A stretch of DNA of 6,683 nucleotides from an uncultured Lachnospiraceae bacterium (GTDB lineage: Bacteria > Bacillota > Clostridia > Lachnospirales > Lachnospiraceae). Numbering within the stretch: position 1 is the stretch's first letter; every line of letters begins with the position of its first letter. The position numbers were made by a program, and so were the translations under genes. Shown here piece after piece: positions 1-5,444 of this stretch. The notes below the pieces were generated by a model. It had not been told where the DNA came from, searched no databases, and saw nothing but the letters and a program-made list of their open reading frames with translations. The DNA lies in the NCBI GenBank assembly GCA_958422845.1, contig CATZPU010000066.1, positions 1 to 6,683 of the forward strand. The letters run 5' to 3'.

Positions 1-79
1 CGTTGATTTTTTCCGCAACATTTTCTTGGGTCATACCGGACTGCACGCGCGCATGTTTCAGTTTCTTACCTATTTCCAT
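1..79 (-). CDS. XRE-family HTH transcriptional regulator, N-terminus only (cut by window edge)
   Basis: Reading leftward from an ATG at 79, the 26 visible codons begin MEIGKKLKHARVQSGMTQ and continue ENVAEKIN to the edge. This is the usual opening of a Cro/C1-type (XRE) helix-turn-helix: helix 1 (GKKLKHAR), then the SGMTQ turn, then helix 2 (ENVAEKI). The family binds DNA, often as a dimer, and often represses its own promoter. A ribosome binding site AAAGGAGC (89-96) lies about 10 bases before the ATG, which supports this start. The recognition helix and any C-terminal domain lie outside the window, so the type of regulator and its targets cannot be told. It is separated from feoAB by a strong two-way terminator, so it is probably its own transcription unit. 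Confidence 0.8.
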   Translation of the reverse strand, partial: MEIGKKLKHARVQSGMTQENVAEKIN

Positions 80-108
80 ATTCCGATTGCTCCTTTCATC
101 GTCATTGT

Positions 109-137
109 CGTATAGTCTCTTGCAAATGTCTATCCAA
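109..137 (-). promoter_or_regulatory. Weak candidate promoter for the XRE gene
   Basis: On the minus strand TTGGAT (137-132) is followed after 17 bases by TATACG (114-109), about 30 bases before the XRE start codon. Both boxes match consensus poorly. A perfect TATAAT also occurs on the minus strand at 213-208, but no recognisable -35 box lies at the proper distance. Which one is used cannot be decided from sequence. Confidence 0.3.
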
Positions 138-139
138 CA

Positions 140-171
140 TTTTCGACAAAGCCCTTTTTTCCTTGTCAAAA
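140..171. repeat. Imperfect inverted repeat upstream of the XRE gene
   Basis: TTTTcGACAA (140-149) pairs with TTGTCAAAA (163-171) with one unpaired C, around a pyrimidine-rich 13-base centre. No proper T-run follows on either strand, so it is not an intrinsic terminator. It lies some 60-90 bases before the XRE start, where an autoregulatory operator could sit, but that role is a guess. Confidence 0.35.
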
Positions 172-262
172 TTATTTTACATCGCTTAAATGCTGCTCTT
201 TCGGCTCATTATACTGTACTTTTTCCTATAGAAACATAACAAAGCTGCCGCACCGTATGCAT

Positions 263-309
263 GCTGCGAAACGATAAAATTTCGTTTCATCCGTACGCAG
301 CCTTATTTT
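263..309 (+). terminator. Candidate intrinsic terminator reading rightward
   Basis: GCTGCGAAACGA (263-274) pairs with TCGTTTC (282-288) and, after an 8-base bulge, with GCAGC (297-301). The inner 7-bp arms are perfect around a 7-base loop. The plus strand then reads CTTATTTTT (302-310). The minus-strand reading of the same hairpin lacks a good T-run. No plus-strand gene is seen to its left, so the transcript it would end is unknown. Confidence 0.4.
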
Positions 310-328
310 TGTGCCACGAAAAGTCTTT

Positions 329-342
329 TGCGCATCAGCGCA
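329..342. repeat. Short GC-rich hairpin
   Basis: TGCGC (329-333) and GCGCA (338-342) form a perfect 5-bp stem with the four-base loop ATCA. The plus strand has no clean T-run after it and the minus strand reads AAAAG, so it is not a terminator alone. It sits between two stronger hairpins. Confidence 0.4.
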
Positions 343-363
343 GCAGGTTCTTTCTTATAACAT

Positions 364-447
364 AAAAAACCGCCGCCTTATACGGAAATTGGAACGGCAG
401 GAAAATCTCGCCGCTGCAATTTCCGTATATCGGCCGCAGTCTTTTTT
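364..447. terminator. Two-way intrinsic terminator after feoAB
   Basis: A perfect 13-bp inverted repeat joins TATACGGAAATTG (379-391) and CAATTTCCGTATA (417-429). A lower GCCG/CGGC clamp (372-375 with 431-434) extends it past a small internal loop. On the minus strand the stem leads, after a G/C-rich stretch, to six T residues (369-364), which ends feoAB. On the plus strand six T residues follow at 442-447. The inner arms CGGC/GCCG (395-398, 410-413) can also pair. The spacing between stem and T-run is longer than ideal unless the lower clamp forms. Confidence 0.75.
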
Positions 448-497
448 CTTTCTCTGTCAAACTCCCTCAATGCTGCAATAGCAAACCACTGTGTCTT

Positions 498-2852
498 TTA
501 CAGAAGCATTCCGATCTGGTAGATCACAAACGATGCGATCCACGCGATCACGCACTGTCCGACCGCCATCGCTGCCGCCCATTTTCCACCGAGCTCACGC
601 TTTACAGAAGCAATCGCAGCGACACACGGCGTATAAAGCAGGCAGAATACGAGAAGCGCCGCCGCGCTAACTGTCGTAAGACTTGCCTGAATCGCCGTCA
701 CACTTCCAAACAGTACCGTAAGTGAAGAGAGCACGCTCTCCTTGGCGAGGAAACCGGAGATCAGAGAGGTCACGATCCTCCAGTCGCCAAATCCCATCGG
801 AGCAAACACCGGAGCGATCGCCCCCGCTACACCGGCAAGTATGCTGTCCTTAGAATCTGCCACCATATTAAGACCCATATCGAAATTCTGAAGGAACCAG
901 ATCAGGATCGTTGCCACAAAAATAACGGTAAACGCTCTCTGCAAAAAGTCTTTTGCCTTATCCCACAAAAGATGGAACACATTGCCGGCTCCCGGCATAC
1001 GATAATTCGGAAGCTCCATGACAAACGGAACAGCCTCACCTTTAAATGCCGTTTTCTTAAAGATCAACGCCATCAGAATTCCCATAACGATTCCGAACAC
1101 GTACAAACCTATCATCACAAGCGCCCTGTGCTTCGGGAAAAATGCCGCGGTAAAAAACGCATAGATCGGCAGCTTTGCCGTACAGCTCATAAACGGAGTC
1201 AGTAAAATCGTCATCTTACGGTCACGCTCTGATGGGAGCGTACGGCTCGCCATAACGCCCGGAACCGTACAGCCGAATCCGATCAGCATCGGCACAATAC
1301 TTCTTCCAGAAAGTCCGAGTTTTCGCAGCAGCTTATCCATGATAAATGCCACACGCGCCATATAACCGCTGTCTTCCAAAATAGACAGGAAGAAAAACAG
1401 CGTCACGATGATAGGCAGAAAGCTCAGAACGCCTCCGACTCCGTTAAAAATACCGTCGATCACAAGCGCGTGTATCGCACTGTTTACATTGGCTGCCTGC
1501 ATCGCACTGTCGACAAGTTCCGTAAGAGCCTCGATACCTGCGGCAAGAAGTTCCTGCAAAAATGCTCCGACAACATTAAAGGTCAGAAAGAATACAAGCC
1601 CCATGATACCGATAAAAGCAGGAATACCCGTATATTTCCCCGTCAGAAACTGATCTATTTTCCGGCTTCGCAGACGCTCTCTGCTTTCCTTGGGCTTGAT
1701 CACAGCGTCCTGACAGACTGCCTCTATGTAATCAAAACGCATCTGTGCAACTGCCGCCGCACGATCCATTCCGGTCTCTTCCTCCGTCTGTCCGGCAATC
1801 TCACCAAGAATATTTTTCTCGTTATCAGTCAGAGCAAGCTGCTCCAGTATTCTCTCATCGCCCTCCATGACCTTGCTTGCGGCAAAACGAATCGGTATCC
1901 CGGCCTTCTGCGCATGATCCTCGATCAGATGCATGACGGCGTGAATTCCTCTGTGGATTCCCTCTGCTTTCTTACAGAAGTCCGTTTCCAAAGGACATTC
2001 CTGATACTTTGCCACATGAATTGCGTGACGCACCAGCTCCTCGATTCCTTCCCCTTTTGCAGCCGAGATCGGAATGACCGGCACTCCAAGCGCCTCCTCC
2101 ATCTCGTTGACAAGCACAGAGCCGTCGTTTTCCCGCAGCTCATCCATCATATTCAATGCAACGACCATCGGAAATCCCAATTCCAGAAGCTGCATCGTCA
2201 GGTAAAGGTTGCGCTCGATATTCGTCGCATCTACAATATTGATGATTCCTTTCGGTCTTTCCCTGATCACAAACTCCCGCGTCACGATCTCTTCACTGCT
2301 ATACGGTGACATCGAGTATATTCCCGGCAGATCGGTGATCAGCGTATTCCCATACCCCCGAATCACACCGTCCTTCCGGTCTACCGTAACCCCTGGAAAA
2401 TTTCCCACGTGCTGCTTGGAACCTGTGAGCTGATTAAACAGCGTTGTCTTTCCGCAATTCTGATTTCCCACAAGCGCAAATGTCAGAGTTTCACTGTCCG
2501 GCAGAGGATTTTCTTCCTTTCTGTTGTGGAACTTGCCGCCTTCGCCGTATCCCGGATGGTGTATCTGCACCTTTGTCAGCTTCTCCCGTTTTGTCTTTTC
2601 TAAACTGCTCTTTTCCGCCTTCGGTCTGTGCGGTTCACTAATCTCTATATTTTCTGCGTCTGCCAGACGTATCGTCAGCTCATATCCGTGAATCCTCAGC
2701 TCGATGGGATCGCCCATCGGTGCGTATTTCACAACGGTAACTTCCGTCCCCTGTATCAAACCCATGTCGAGAAAATGCTGACGCAGCGCGCCCTCTCCGC
2801 CGACTATGCGTATCGTTGCCGTTTCTCCGATCGGTAACTCACTTAATCTCAT
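498..2852 (-). CDS. feoB: FeoA-FeoB fusion, ferrous iron transporter
   Basis: A 784-residue GTP-dependent Fe(II) importer of the inner membrane. Residues 1-75 (from MRLSELPIGETATIRIVGG) are a complete FeoA SH3-like domain, usually a separate protein. A charged, histidine-containing linker (about 76-120) follows. The FeoB G domain shows G1 GNQNCGKT (129-136), G2 Thr156, G3 DLPG (174-177), G4 NMMD (234-237) and G5 SAA (263-265). The P-loop Asn132 corresponds to the residue tied to potassium activation in some FeoB proteins. A helical regulatory region precedes the membrane part, which has the two gate motifs GCTVPG (near 527-532) and PFMSCTAKLP (553-562), with Cys528 and Cys557. The reading frame is open back to 2945, but that extension translates the terminator and promoter. 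The ATG at 2852 is preceded by AAAGGAGGAG six bases away and starts exactly at FeoA. No feoC is seen. Confidence 0.96.
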   Translation of the reverse strand: MRLSELPIGETATIRIVGGEGALRQHFLDMGLIQGTEVTVVKYAPMGDPIELRIHGYELTIRLADAENIEISEPHRPKAEKSSLEKTKREKLTKVQIHHPGYGEGGKFHNRKEENPLPDSETLTFALVGNQNCGKTTLFNQLTGSKQHVGNFPGVTVDRKDGVIRGYGNTLITDLPGIYSMSPYSSEEIVTREFVIRERPKGIINIVDATNIERNLYLTMQLLELGFPMVVALNMMDELRENDGSVLVNEMEEALGVPVIPISAAKGEGIEELVRHAIHVAKYQECPLETDFCKKAEGIHRGIHAVMHLIEDHAQKAGIPIRFAASKVMEGDERILEQLALTDNEKNILGEIAGQTEEETGMDRAAAVAQMRFDYIEAVCQDAVIKPKESRERLRSRKIDQFLTGKYTGIPAFIGIMGLVFFLTFNVVGAFLQELLAAGIEALTELVDSAMQAANVNSAIHALVIDGIFNGVGGVLSFLPIIVTLFFFLSILEDSGYMARVAFIMDKLLRKLGLSGRSIVPMLIGFGCTVPGVMASRTLPSERDRKMTILLTPFMSCTAKLPIYAFFTAAFFPKHRALVMIGLYVFGIVMGILMALIFKKTAFKGEAVPFVMELPNYRMPGAGNVFHLLWDKAKDFLQRAFTVIFVATILIWFLQNFDMGLNMVADSKDSILAGVAGAIAPVFAPMGFGDWRIVTSLISGFLAKESVLSSLTVLFGSVTAIQASLTTVSAAALLVFCLLYTPCVAAIASVKRELGGKWAAAMAVGQCVIAWIASFVIYQIGMLL

Positions 2853-2858
2853 CTGTGA

Positions 2859-2868
2859 CTCCTCCTTT
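2859..2868 (-). promoter_or_regulatory. Ribosome binding site that fixes the feoAB start
   Basis: AAAGGAGGAG reads on the minus strand from 2868 to 2859 and ends six bases before the ATG at 2852. It selects this ATG over the upstream in-frame ATG at 2945, which lies just before the terminator hairpin and lacks such a site. It also coincides with the predicted transcription start. Confidence 0.85.
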
Positions 2869-2870
2869 GT

Positions 2871-2886
2871 ATTAGTTATACCTAAC
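2871..2886. promoter_or_regulatory. DtxR-like iron-box palindrome over the feoAB -10 box
   Basis: ATTAGTTATACCTAAC is an imperfect palindrome: TTAG, TATA and CTAA match their partners on the other strand. On the minus strand it reads GTTAGGTATAACTAAT, with a TTAGGT half-site like that of DtxR/IdeR/MntR-type metalloregulators. It covers the -10 box (2880-2875), so a bound repressor would block the promoter. Position and half-site favour iron-dependent repression of an iron importer; the exact regulator is inference and is not encoded in the window. Confidence 0.55.
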
Positions 2887-2903
2887 CCGCAAAAAAAAGT
2901 CAA
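2875..2903 (-). promoter_or_regulatory. feoAB promoter
   Basis: On the minus strand TTGACT (2903-2898) is followed after exactly 17 bases by TATAAC (2880-2875). Both boxes match the sigma-A consensus in five of six positions. Transcription should start near 2868, giving a leader of only about 16 bases that begins at the ribosome binding site. The -35 box lies partly in the terminator stem of the upstream ATPase gene and the spacer contains its T-run. Confidence 0.75.
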
Positions 2904-2940
2904 GAAGCTGCTAAACGATATACATTTAAACAGCTTCTTG
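2891..2940 (-). terminator. Intrinsic terminator of the metal-export operon
   Basis: On the minus strand CAAGAAGCTG (2940-2931) pairs perfectly with CAGCTTCTTG (2910-2901); an inner TTTA/TAAA pair can shorten the 20-base loop. After AC, eight T residues follow (2898-2891). It lies some 60 bases after the ATPase stop codon and before the feoAB coding start, so it should separate the two units, apart from read-through. Confidence 0.85.
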
Positions 2941-3003
2941 ATCATACTTCGTATTTATACATCTGCATTTCGGTTATAGTAATACCTGTACATCTGACAG
3001 ACT

Positions 3004-4890
3004 TTACAGATGATGTACCCGAAGCGCCCGTATCGCATTTAAAACAGCAAGTATCATAACGCCCACATCTGCAAAAATCGCAAACCACATATTCGCAATT
3101 CCGACTGCACCCAGACCGAGACACGCAAACTTGATCACCAGCGCAAAGACAATATTCTGATATACGATTCCGAGACACTTTCTGGAAATCCTGATCGCCT
3201 TGGATATTTTCAGCGGATCATCATCCATCAGCACAACGTCAGCCGCCTCGATCGCAGCATCAGAACCAAGCGCTCCCATAGCAATACCGATATCCGAACG
3301 CGTCAGCACCGGAGCATCATTGATGCCGTCACCAACAAAAGCAAGCTTATCTTTTTTCGCCTTTTGGGAGAGCAGCTCTTCTACCTTAGCCACCTTATCC
3401 GCCGGAAGAAGCTCGCTGTACACCTCATCGATGCCAAGCTCCGAAGCTGCCGCGTCTGCCACTCGCTTCGAGTCGCCTGTAAGCATGACGATCTTCTGTA
3501 CGCCCGCCTTTTTCAGATTGGAGATCGCTTCTTTTGCATGAGGTTTCATAACGTCCGAGATCACAATGTGACCTTCATATTTACCGTCGACTGCCATGTG
3601 AATGATCGTTCCGACACTGCCGCACTCACGGTAATCAATACCGAGGCGTTTCATCAGCTTTCCGTTGCCCGCAGCCACCTCATGACCGTCAACCTTTGCC
3701 GTAATCCCGTGTCCGCCAATTTCCTGAATATCGCTGACACGGCTTCTGTCAATTTCCTCTCCATAGGCATTTTGCAGGCTCCTGCTGATCGGATGGGAGG
3801 ACGCGCACTCTGCAAGCGCCGCATATTCAAGCAGCTTTTTCTCATCCATCTCATTATGATGAACGGCTGTCACCTCAAAAACGCCCTGCGTCAGTGTACC
3901 TGTCTTATCAAACACAACGTATTTTGCCTGAGACAGCGTCTCCATATAATTGGAACCCTTTATCAGCACGCCTTCCTTGCTCGCTCCTCCGATTCCGGCA
4001 AAAAAACTGAGCGGAATGCTGATCACGAGCGCACACGGACAACTGATTACGAGGAAAGTAAGCGCACGATAGATCCAAACGCCCCACTGCGCCGTCTGAC
4101 CGAGAAAGAGCATCTGCACGATCGGAGGAAGGAATGCCAGTGCAAGCGCGCCATAGCAGACTGCCGGAGTATACACTTTTGCAAACTTGGAAATAAAATT
4201 CTCGGATTTTGACTTTCTCGAACTTGAATTCTCCACAAGCTCCAGAATCTTTGAAACCGTAGATTCGCCAAATTCTTTCGTCGTCCGAATCTTCAAAACG
4301 CCTGTCATATTGATACAGCCGCTAATGATCTCGTCGCCCGACTTCACGTCTCGCGGCAGACTCTCTCCTGTCAGCGCGCTCGTGTTCAGGCTTGAAGCGC
4401 CCTCTGTCACAATACCGTCGATCGGCACCTTTTCTCCCGGCTGAACAATGATAATACTTCCAACTTCTACCTCGTCCGGATCCACCTGCTCCAACACACC
4501 GTTTTGTTCCACATTCGCATAATCCGGTCTGATGTCCATCAGCGCGCTTATATTCCTGCGGCTTTTGCCGACCGCATAGCTCTGGAACAACTCTCCGATC
4601 TGATAAAAAAGCATAACTGCGATCGCTTCATTATAATCGCCGCTCCCTGAATAGATCGCCAGAGCAAACGCGCCGATAGTTGCAACCGCCATCAGAAAAT
4701 TTTCATCAAACATCCTGCGGTTGACGATTCCCTTTCCGGCCTTTCTTAAAATATCGTAACCAACAACAAGATACGCTGCCAGATACAGCGCCAACCGCAA
4801 TATTCCCGACACCGGAATCAAATTCAGCGCAACGACCATCACCGCCGCAATAATGATCCGTATCAGCATTTTTTTCTGCTTTTTCTTCAC
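3004..4890 (-). CDS. cadA: P1B-type Zn/Cd/Pb-exporting ATPase (CadA/ZntA-like) lacking a metal-binding head
   Basis: A 628-residue membrane pump that uses ATP to expel soft divalent metals. Visible motifs are TGES (174-177, actuator), CPC (284-286, membrane metal site), DKTGTLT (328-334, phosphorylated Asp328), the P1B-specific HP dipeptide (366-367), TGD (471-473) and GDGINDAP (520-527). Lys587 in the NI-x6-K stretch and DVG (608-610) in the last helix mark the P1B-2 subgroup, which moves Zn(II), Cd(II) and Pb(II) rather than Cu(I). Two helices MA and MB (about 8-48) come directly at the N-terminus with no HMA domain; that domain is the separate protein encoded 19 bases upstream. The start is GTG at 4890, with AGGGAG (4905-4900) nine bases before it. 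An in-frame ATG eight codons in has weaker support. No regulator gene is adjacent. Subgroup is well supported; the precise metal is inferred. Confidence 0.95.
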   Translation of the reverse strand: MKKKQKKMLIRIIIAAVMVVALNLIPVSGILRLALYLAAYLVVGYDILRKAGKGIVNRRMFDENFLMAVATIGAFALAIYSGSGDYNEAIAVMLFYQIGELFQSYAVGKSRRNISALMDIRPDYANVEQNGVLEQVDPDEVEVGSIIIVQPGEKVPIDGIVTEGASSLNTSALTGESLPRDVKSGDEIISGCINMTGVLKIRTTKEFGESTVSKILELVENSSSRKSKSENFISKFAKVYTPAVCYGALALAFLPPIVQMLFLGQTAQWGVWIYRALTFLVISCPCALVISIPLSFFAGIGGASKEGVLIKGSNYMETLSQAKYVVFDKTGTLTQGVFEVTAVHHNEMDEKKLLEYAALAECASSHPISRSLQNAYGEEIDRSRVSDIQEIGGHGITAKVDGHEVAAGNGKLMKRLGIDYRECGSVGTIIHMAVDGKYEGHIVISDVMKPHAKEAISNLKKAGVQKIVMLTGDSKRVADAAASELGIDEVYSELLPADKVAKVEELLSQKAKKDKLAFVGDGINDAPVLTRSDIGIAMGALGSDAAIEAADVVLMDDDPLKISKAIRISRKCLGIVYQNIVFALVIKFACLGLGAVGIANMWFAIFADVGVMILAVLNAIRALRVHHL

Positions 4891-4909
4891 AGCAATGTTC
4901 TCCCTACTC

Positions 4910-5128
4910 TTAAAACTCGATCTCGCAATCCGGCTCTACCTTCCGGCATGCCTTCAATACCTCTTTCATAACCGTTTTCGGGTCTTTTCCTTCTTCAAAA
5001 GTCACGATCATTTTCTGTGTCATAAAATTCACCGTTGCATCTGCAACTCCCGCAGTTTTCTTTGTCGTATCCTCCATCAGATTCGCACAGTTTGCACAGT
5101 CTACCTCGATCTTATACGTTTTCTTCAT
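4910..5128 (-). CDS. Small HMA-domain metal-binding protein paired with the ATPase
   Basis: A 72-residue soluble protein starting MKKTYKIEVDCANCANLMED. It is a single ferredoxin-like HMA domain with a metal site DCANC (10-14); the Asp before CxxC is typical of ZntA/CadA heads that bind Zn/Cd/Pb, not of copper chaperones. Two further cysteines lie near the end (Cys61, Cys68) in ACRKVEPDCEIEF, and might add ligands or respond to oxidation. It ends 19 bases before the ATPase start, so the two are co-transcribed. It probably stands in for the missing N-terminal domain of the pump, delivering metal or sensing it; this is inferred from gene order. The frame is open ten codons further up, but AGGAAAGGAG (5145-5136) sits seven bases before the ATG at 5128, which fixes this start. 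Confidence 0.9.
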   Translation of the reverse strand: MKKTYKIEVDCANCANLMEDTTKKTAGVADATVNFMTQKMIVTFEEGKDPKTVMKEVLKACRKVEPDCEIEF

Positions 5129-5135
5129 GATAAAT

Positions 5136-5145
5136 CTCCTTTCCT
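5136..5145 (-). promoter_or_regulatory. Ribosome binding site that fixes the HMA-protein start
   Basis: AGGAAAGGAG reads on the minus strand seven bases before the ATG at 5128. It rules out the upstream in-frame ATGs near 5158 and 5149, the latter of which lies directly before the site. Confidence 0.8.
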
Positions 5146-5160
5146 GCATTGCACACAATA

Positions 5161-5203
5161 AATATAATAGCGTTTTCCATACTTTTCATGCGCGTATTAT
5201 ATT
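5161..5203 (-). repeat. Leader hairpin of the metal-export operon
   Basis: AATATAATA (5161-5169) and TATTATATT (5195-5203) form a perfect 9-bp inverted repeat. GCG (5170-5172) with CGC (5191-5193) extends it to 12 bp past one unpaired G, leaving an 18-base loop. It lies in the transcribed leader, 15 bases before the ribosome binding site, and has no strong T-run after it. One arm contains a perfect TATAAT on the minus strand (5201-5196), so it could also be a second promoter element, though no -35 box is convincing. Confidence 0.55.
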
Positions 5204-5222
5204 CCGGTACGAATGCTTGCAT

Positions 5223-5240
5223 TAAATGATTAAGCATTTA
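5223..5240. promoter_or_regulatory. Operator-like palindrome downstream of the metal-export promoter
   Basis: TAAATGATTAAGCATTTA is an 18-bp palindrome with TAAATG and CATTTA as perfect arms and TTAA at the centre; only two positions break symmetry. It lies about 12-29 bases after the predicted transcription start. Size, AT-rich character and place fit an ArsR/SmtB-type (CadC, CzrA, SmtB) metal-sensing repressor site, the common regulator of such pumps. The regulator is not in the window, and the assignment is inference. Overlapping arms AATGCTT (5212-5218) and AAGCATT (5232-5238) could also form an RNA hairpin. Confidence 0.45.
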
Positions 5241-5258
5241 TTTAATTGTTATATCTGT

Positions 5259-5287
5259 ATAATAATCTCTTTTATAGAAAATGTCAA
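5259..5287 (-). promoter_or_regulatory. Promoter of the metal-export operon
   Basis: A perfect TTGACA (5287-5282) is followed after 17 bases by TATTAT (5264-5259), five of six matches to TATAAT. AT-rich sequence lies upstream of the -35 box. Transcription should start near 5252, which gives a leader of about 124 bases before the HMA-protein start codon. Confidence 0.8.
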
Positions 5288-5363
5288 TAGTTTTATGTTG
5301 GCTGCCAGTATTATTTTCTCAGATATTTTTAAAATCTCACTTTTCCCAATAAAATAGAACTGC

Positions 5364-5406
5364 CTGAAAAATGAAGAACGGGGCTGGTCCTAAAATGAAC
5401 CGCCCC
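5364..5406 (-). terminator. Intrinsic terminator after the dCMP deaminase gene
   Basis: On the minus strand GGGGCGGTTC (5406-5397) pairs with GGACC (5390-5386) and GCCCC (5384-5380), with one bulged A, one G-U pair and a 6-base loop. After the stem comes a U-rich stretch with five T residues (5371-5366 region). The T-run starts several bases after the stem, so termination may be partial. A smaller GTCTG/CAGAC hairpin lies just after the stop codon. Confidence 0.65.
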
Positions 5407-5444
5407 TCCCTGTATCAAACCTGTCTGACTGCCCGCAGACATTT

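Larger units (their letters stand above)
80..497. other. Gene-free region between the XRE gene and feoAB, rich in inverted repeats
   Basis: I find no convincing coding sequence in these 418 bases. The plus-strand reading frame covering the left half runs antisense through the XRE start and has no ribosome binding site. The region holds, left to right: the XRE leader, an imperfect inverted repeat (140-171), promoter-like boxes on both strands, a hairpin followed by T residues on the plus strand (263-309), a short GC hairpin (329-342) and a long perfect 13-bp inverted repeat flanked by A6 and T6 (364-447). Confidence 0.6.

Noticed and set aside
3..239. Plus-strand frame of 78 codons at the left edge
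   Set aside because: Antisense to the clear XRE N-terminus and its ribosome binding site, low-complexity hydrophobic sequence and no start signal.
1470..2309. Long plus-strand frame (279 codons) antisense to feoAB
   Set aside because: No ribosome binding site or recognisable domain; composition is rich in His, Cys and Arg as expected from the opposite strand of a biased coding gene.
2853..2945. N-terminal extension of 31 residues on FeoAB
   Set aside because: It translates the terminator hairpin, promoter and ribosome binding site; the ATG at 2852 has an ideal ribosome binding site and coincides with the FeoA start.
2942..3178. A minus-strand frame of 78 codons with about 12 cysteines overlapping the ATPase 3' end
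   Set aside because: Cysteine-rich and suggestive of a metal-binding peptide, but it is an out-of-frame reading of the last ATPase membrane helices, starts at GTG and has no well-placed ribosome binding site. The intact ATPase frame explains the sequence.
3364..4212. Long plus-strand frame (282 codons) antisense to the metal-export ATPase
   Set aside because: Same reasoning: fully inside a well-supported gene, with no start signal or family likeness.
5112..5189. Small leader frame of 25 codons (MKSMENAIIFIVC...) overlapping the HMA-protein start
   Set aside because: Its ATG has no ribosome binding site and lies in the loop of the leader hairpin; no codon pattern suggests attenuation.
5129..5252. 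NiCo or other known riboswitch in the metal-export leader
   Set aside because: I could not find the conserved G-rich junction motifs of the NiCo class or those of the yybP-ykoY class; only simple hairpins are visible.
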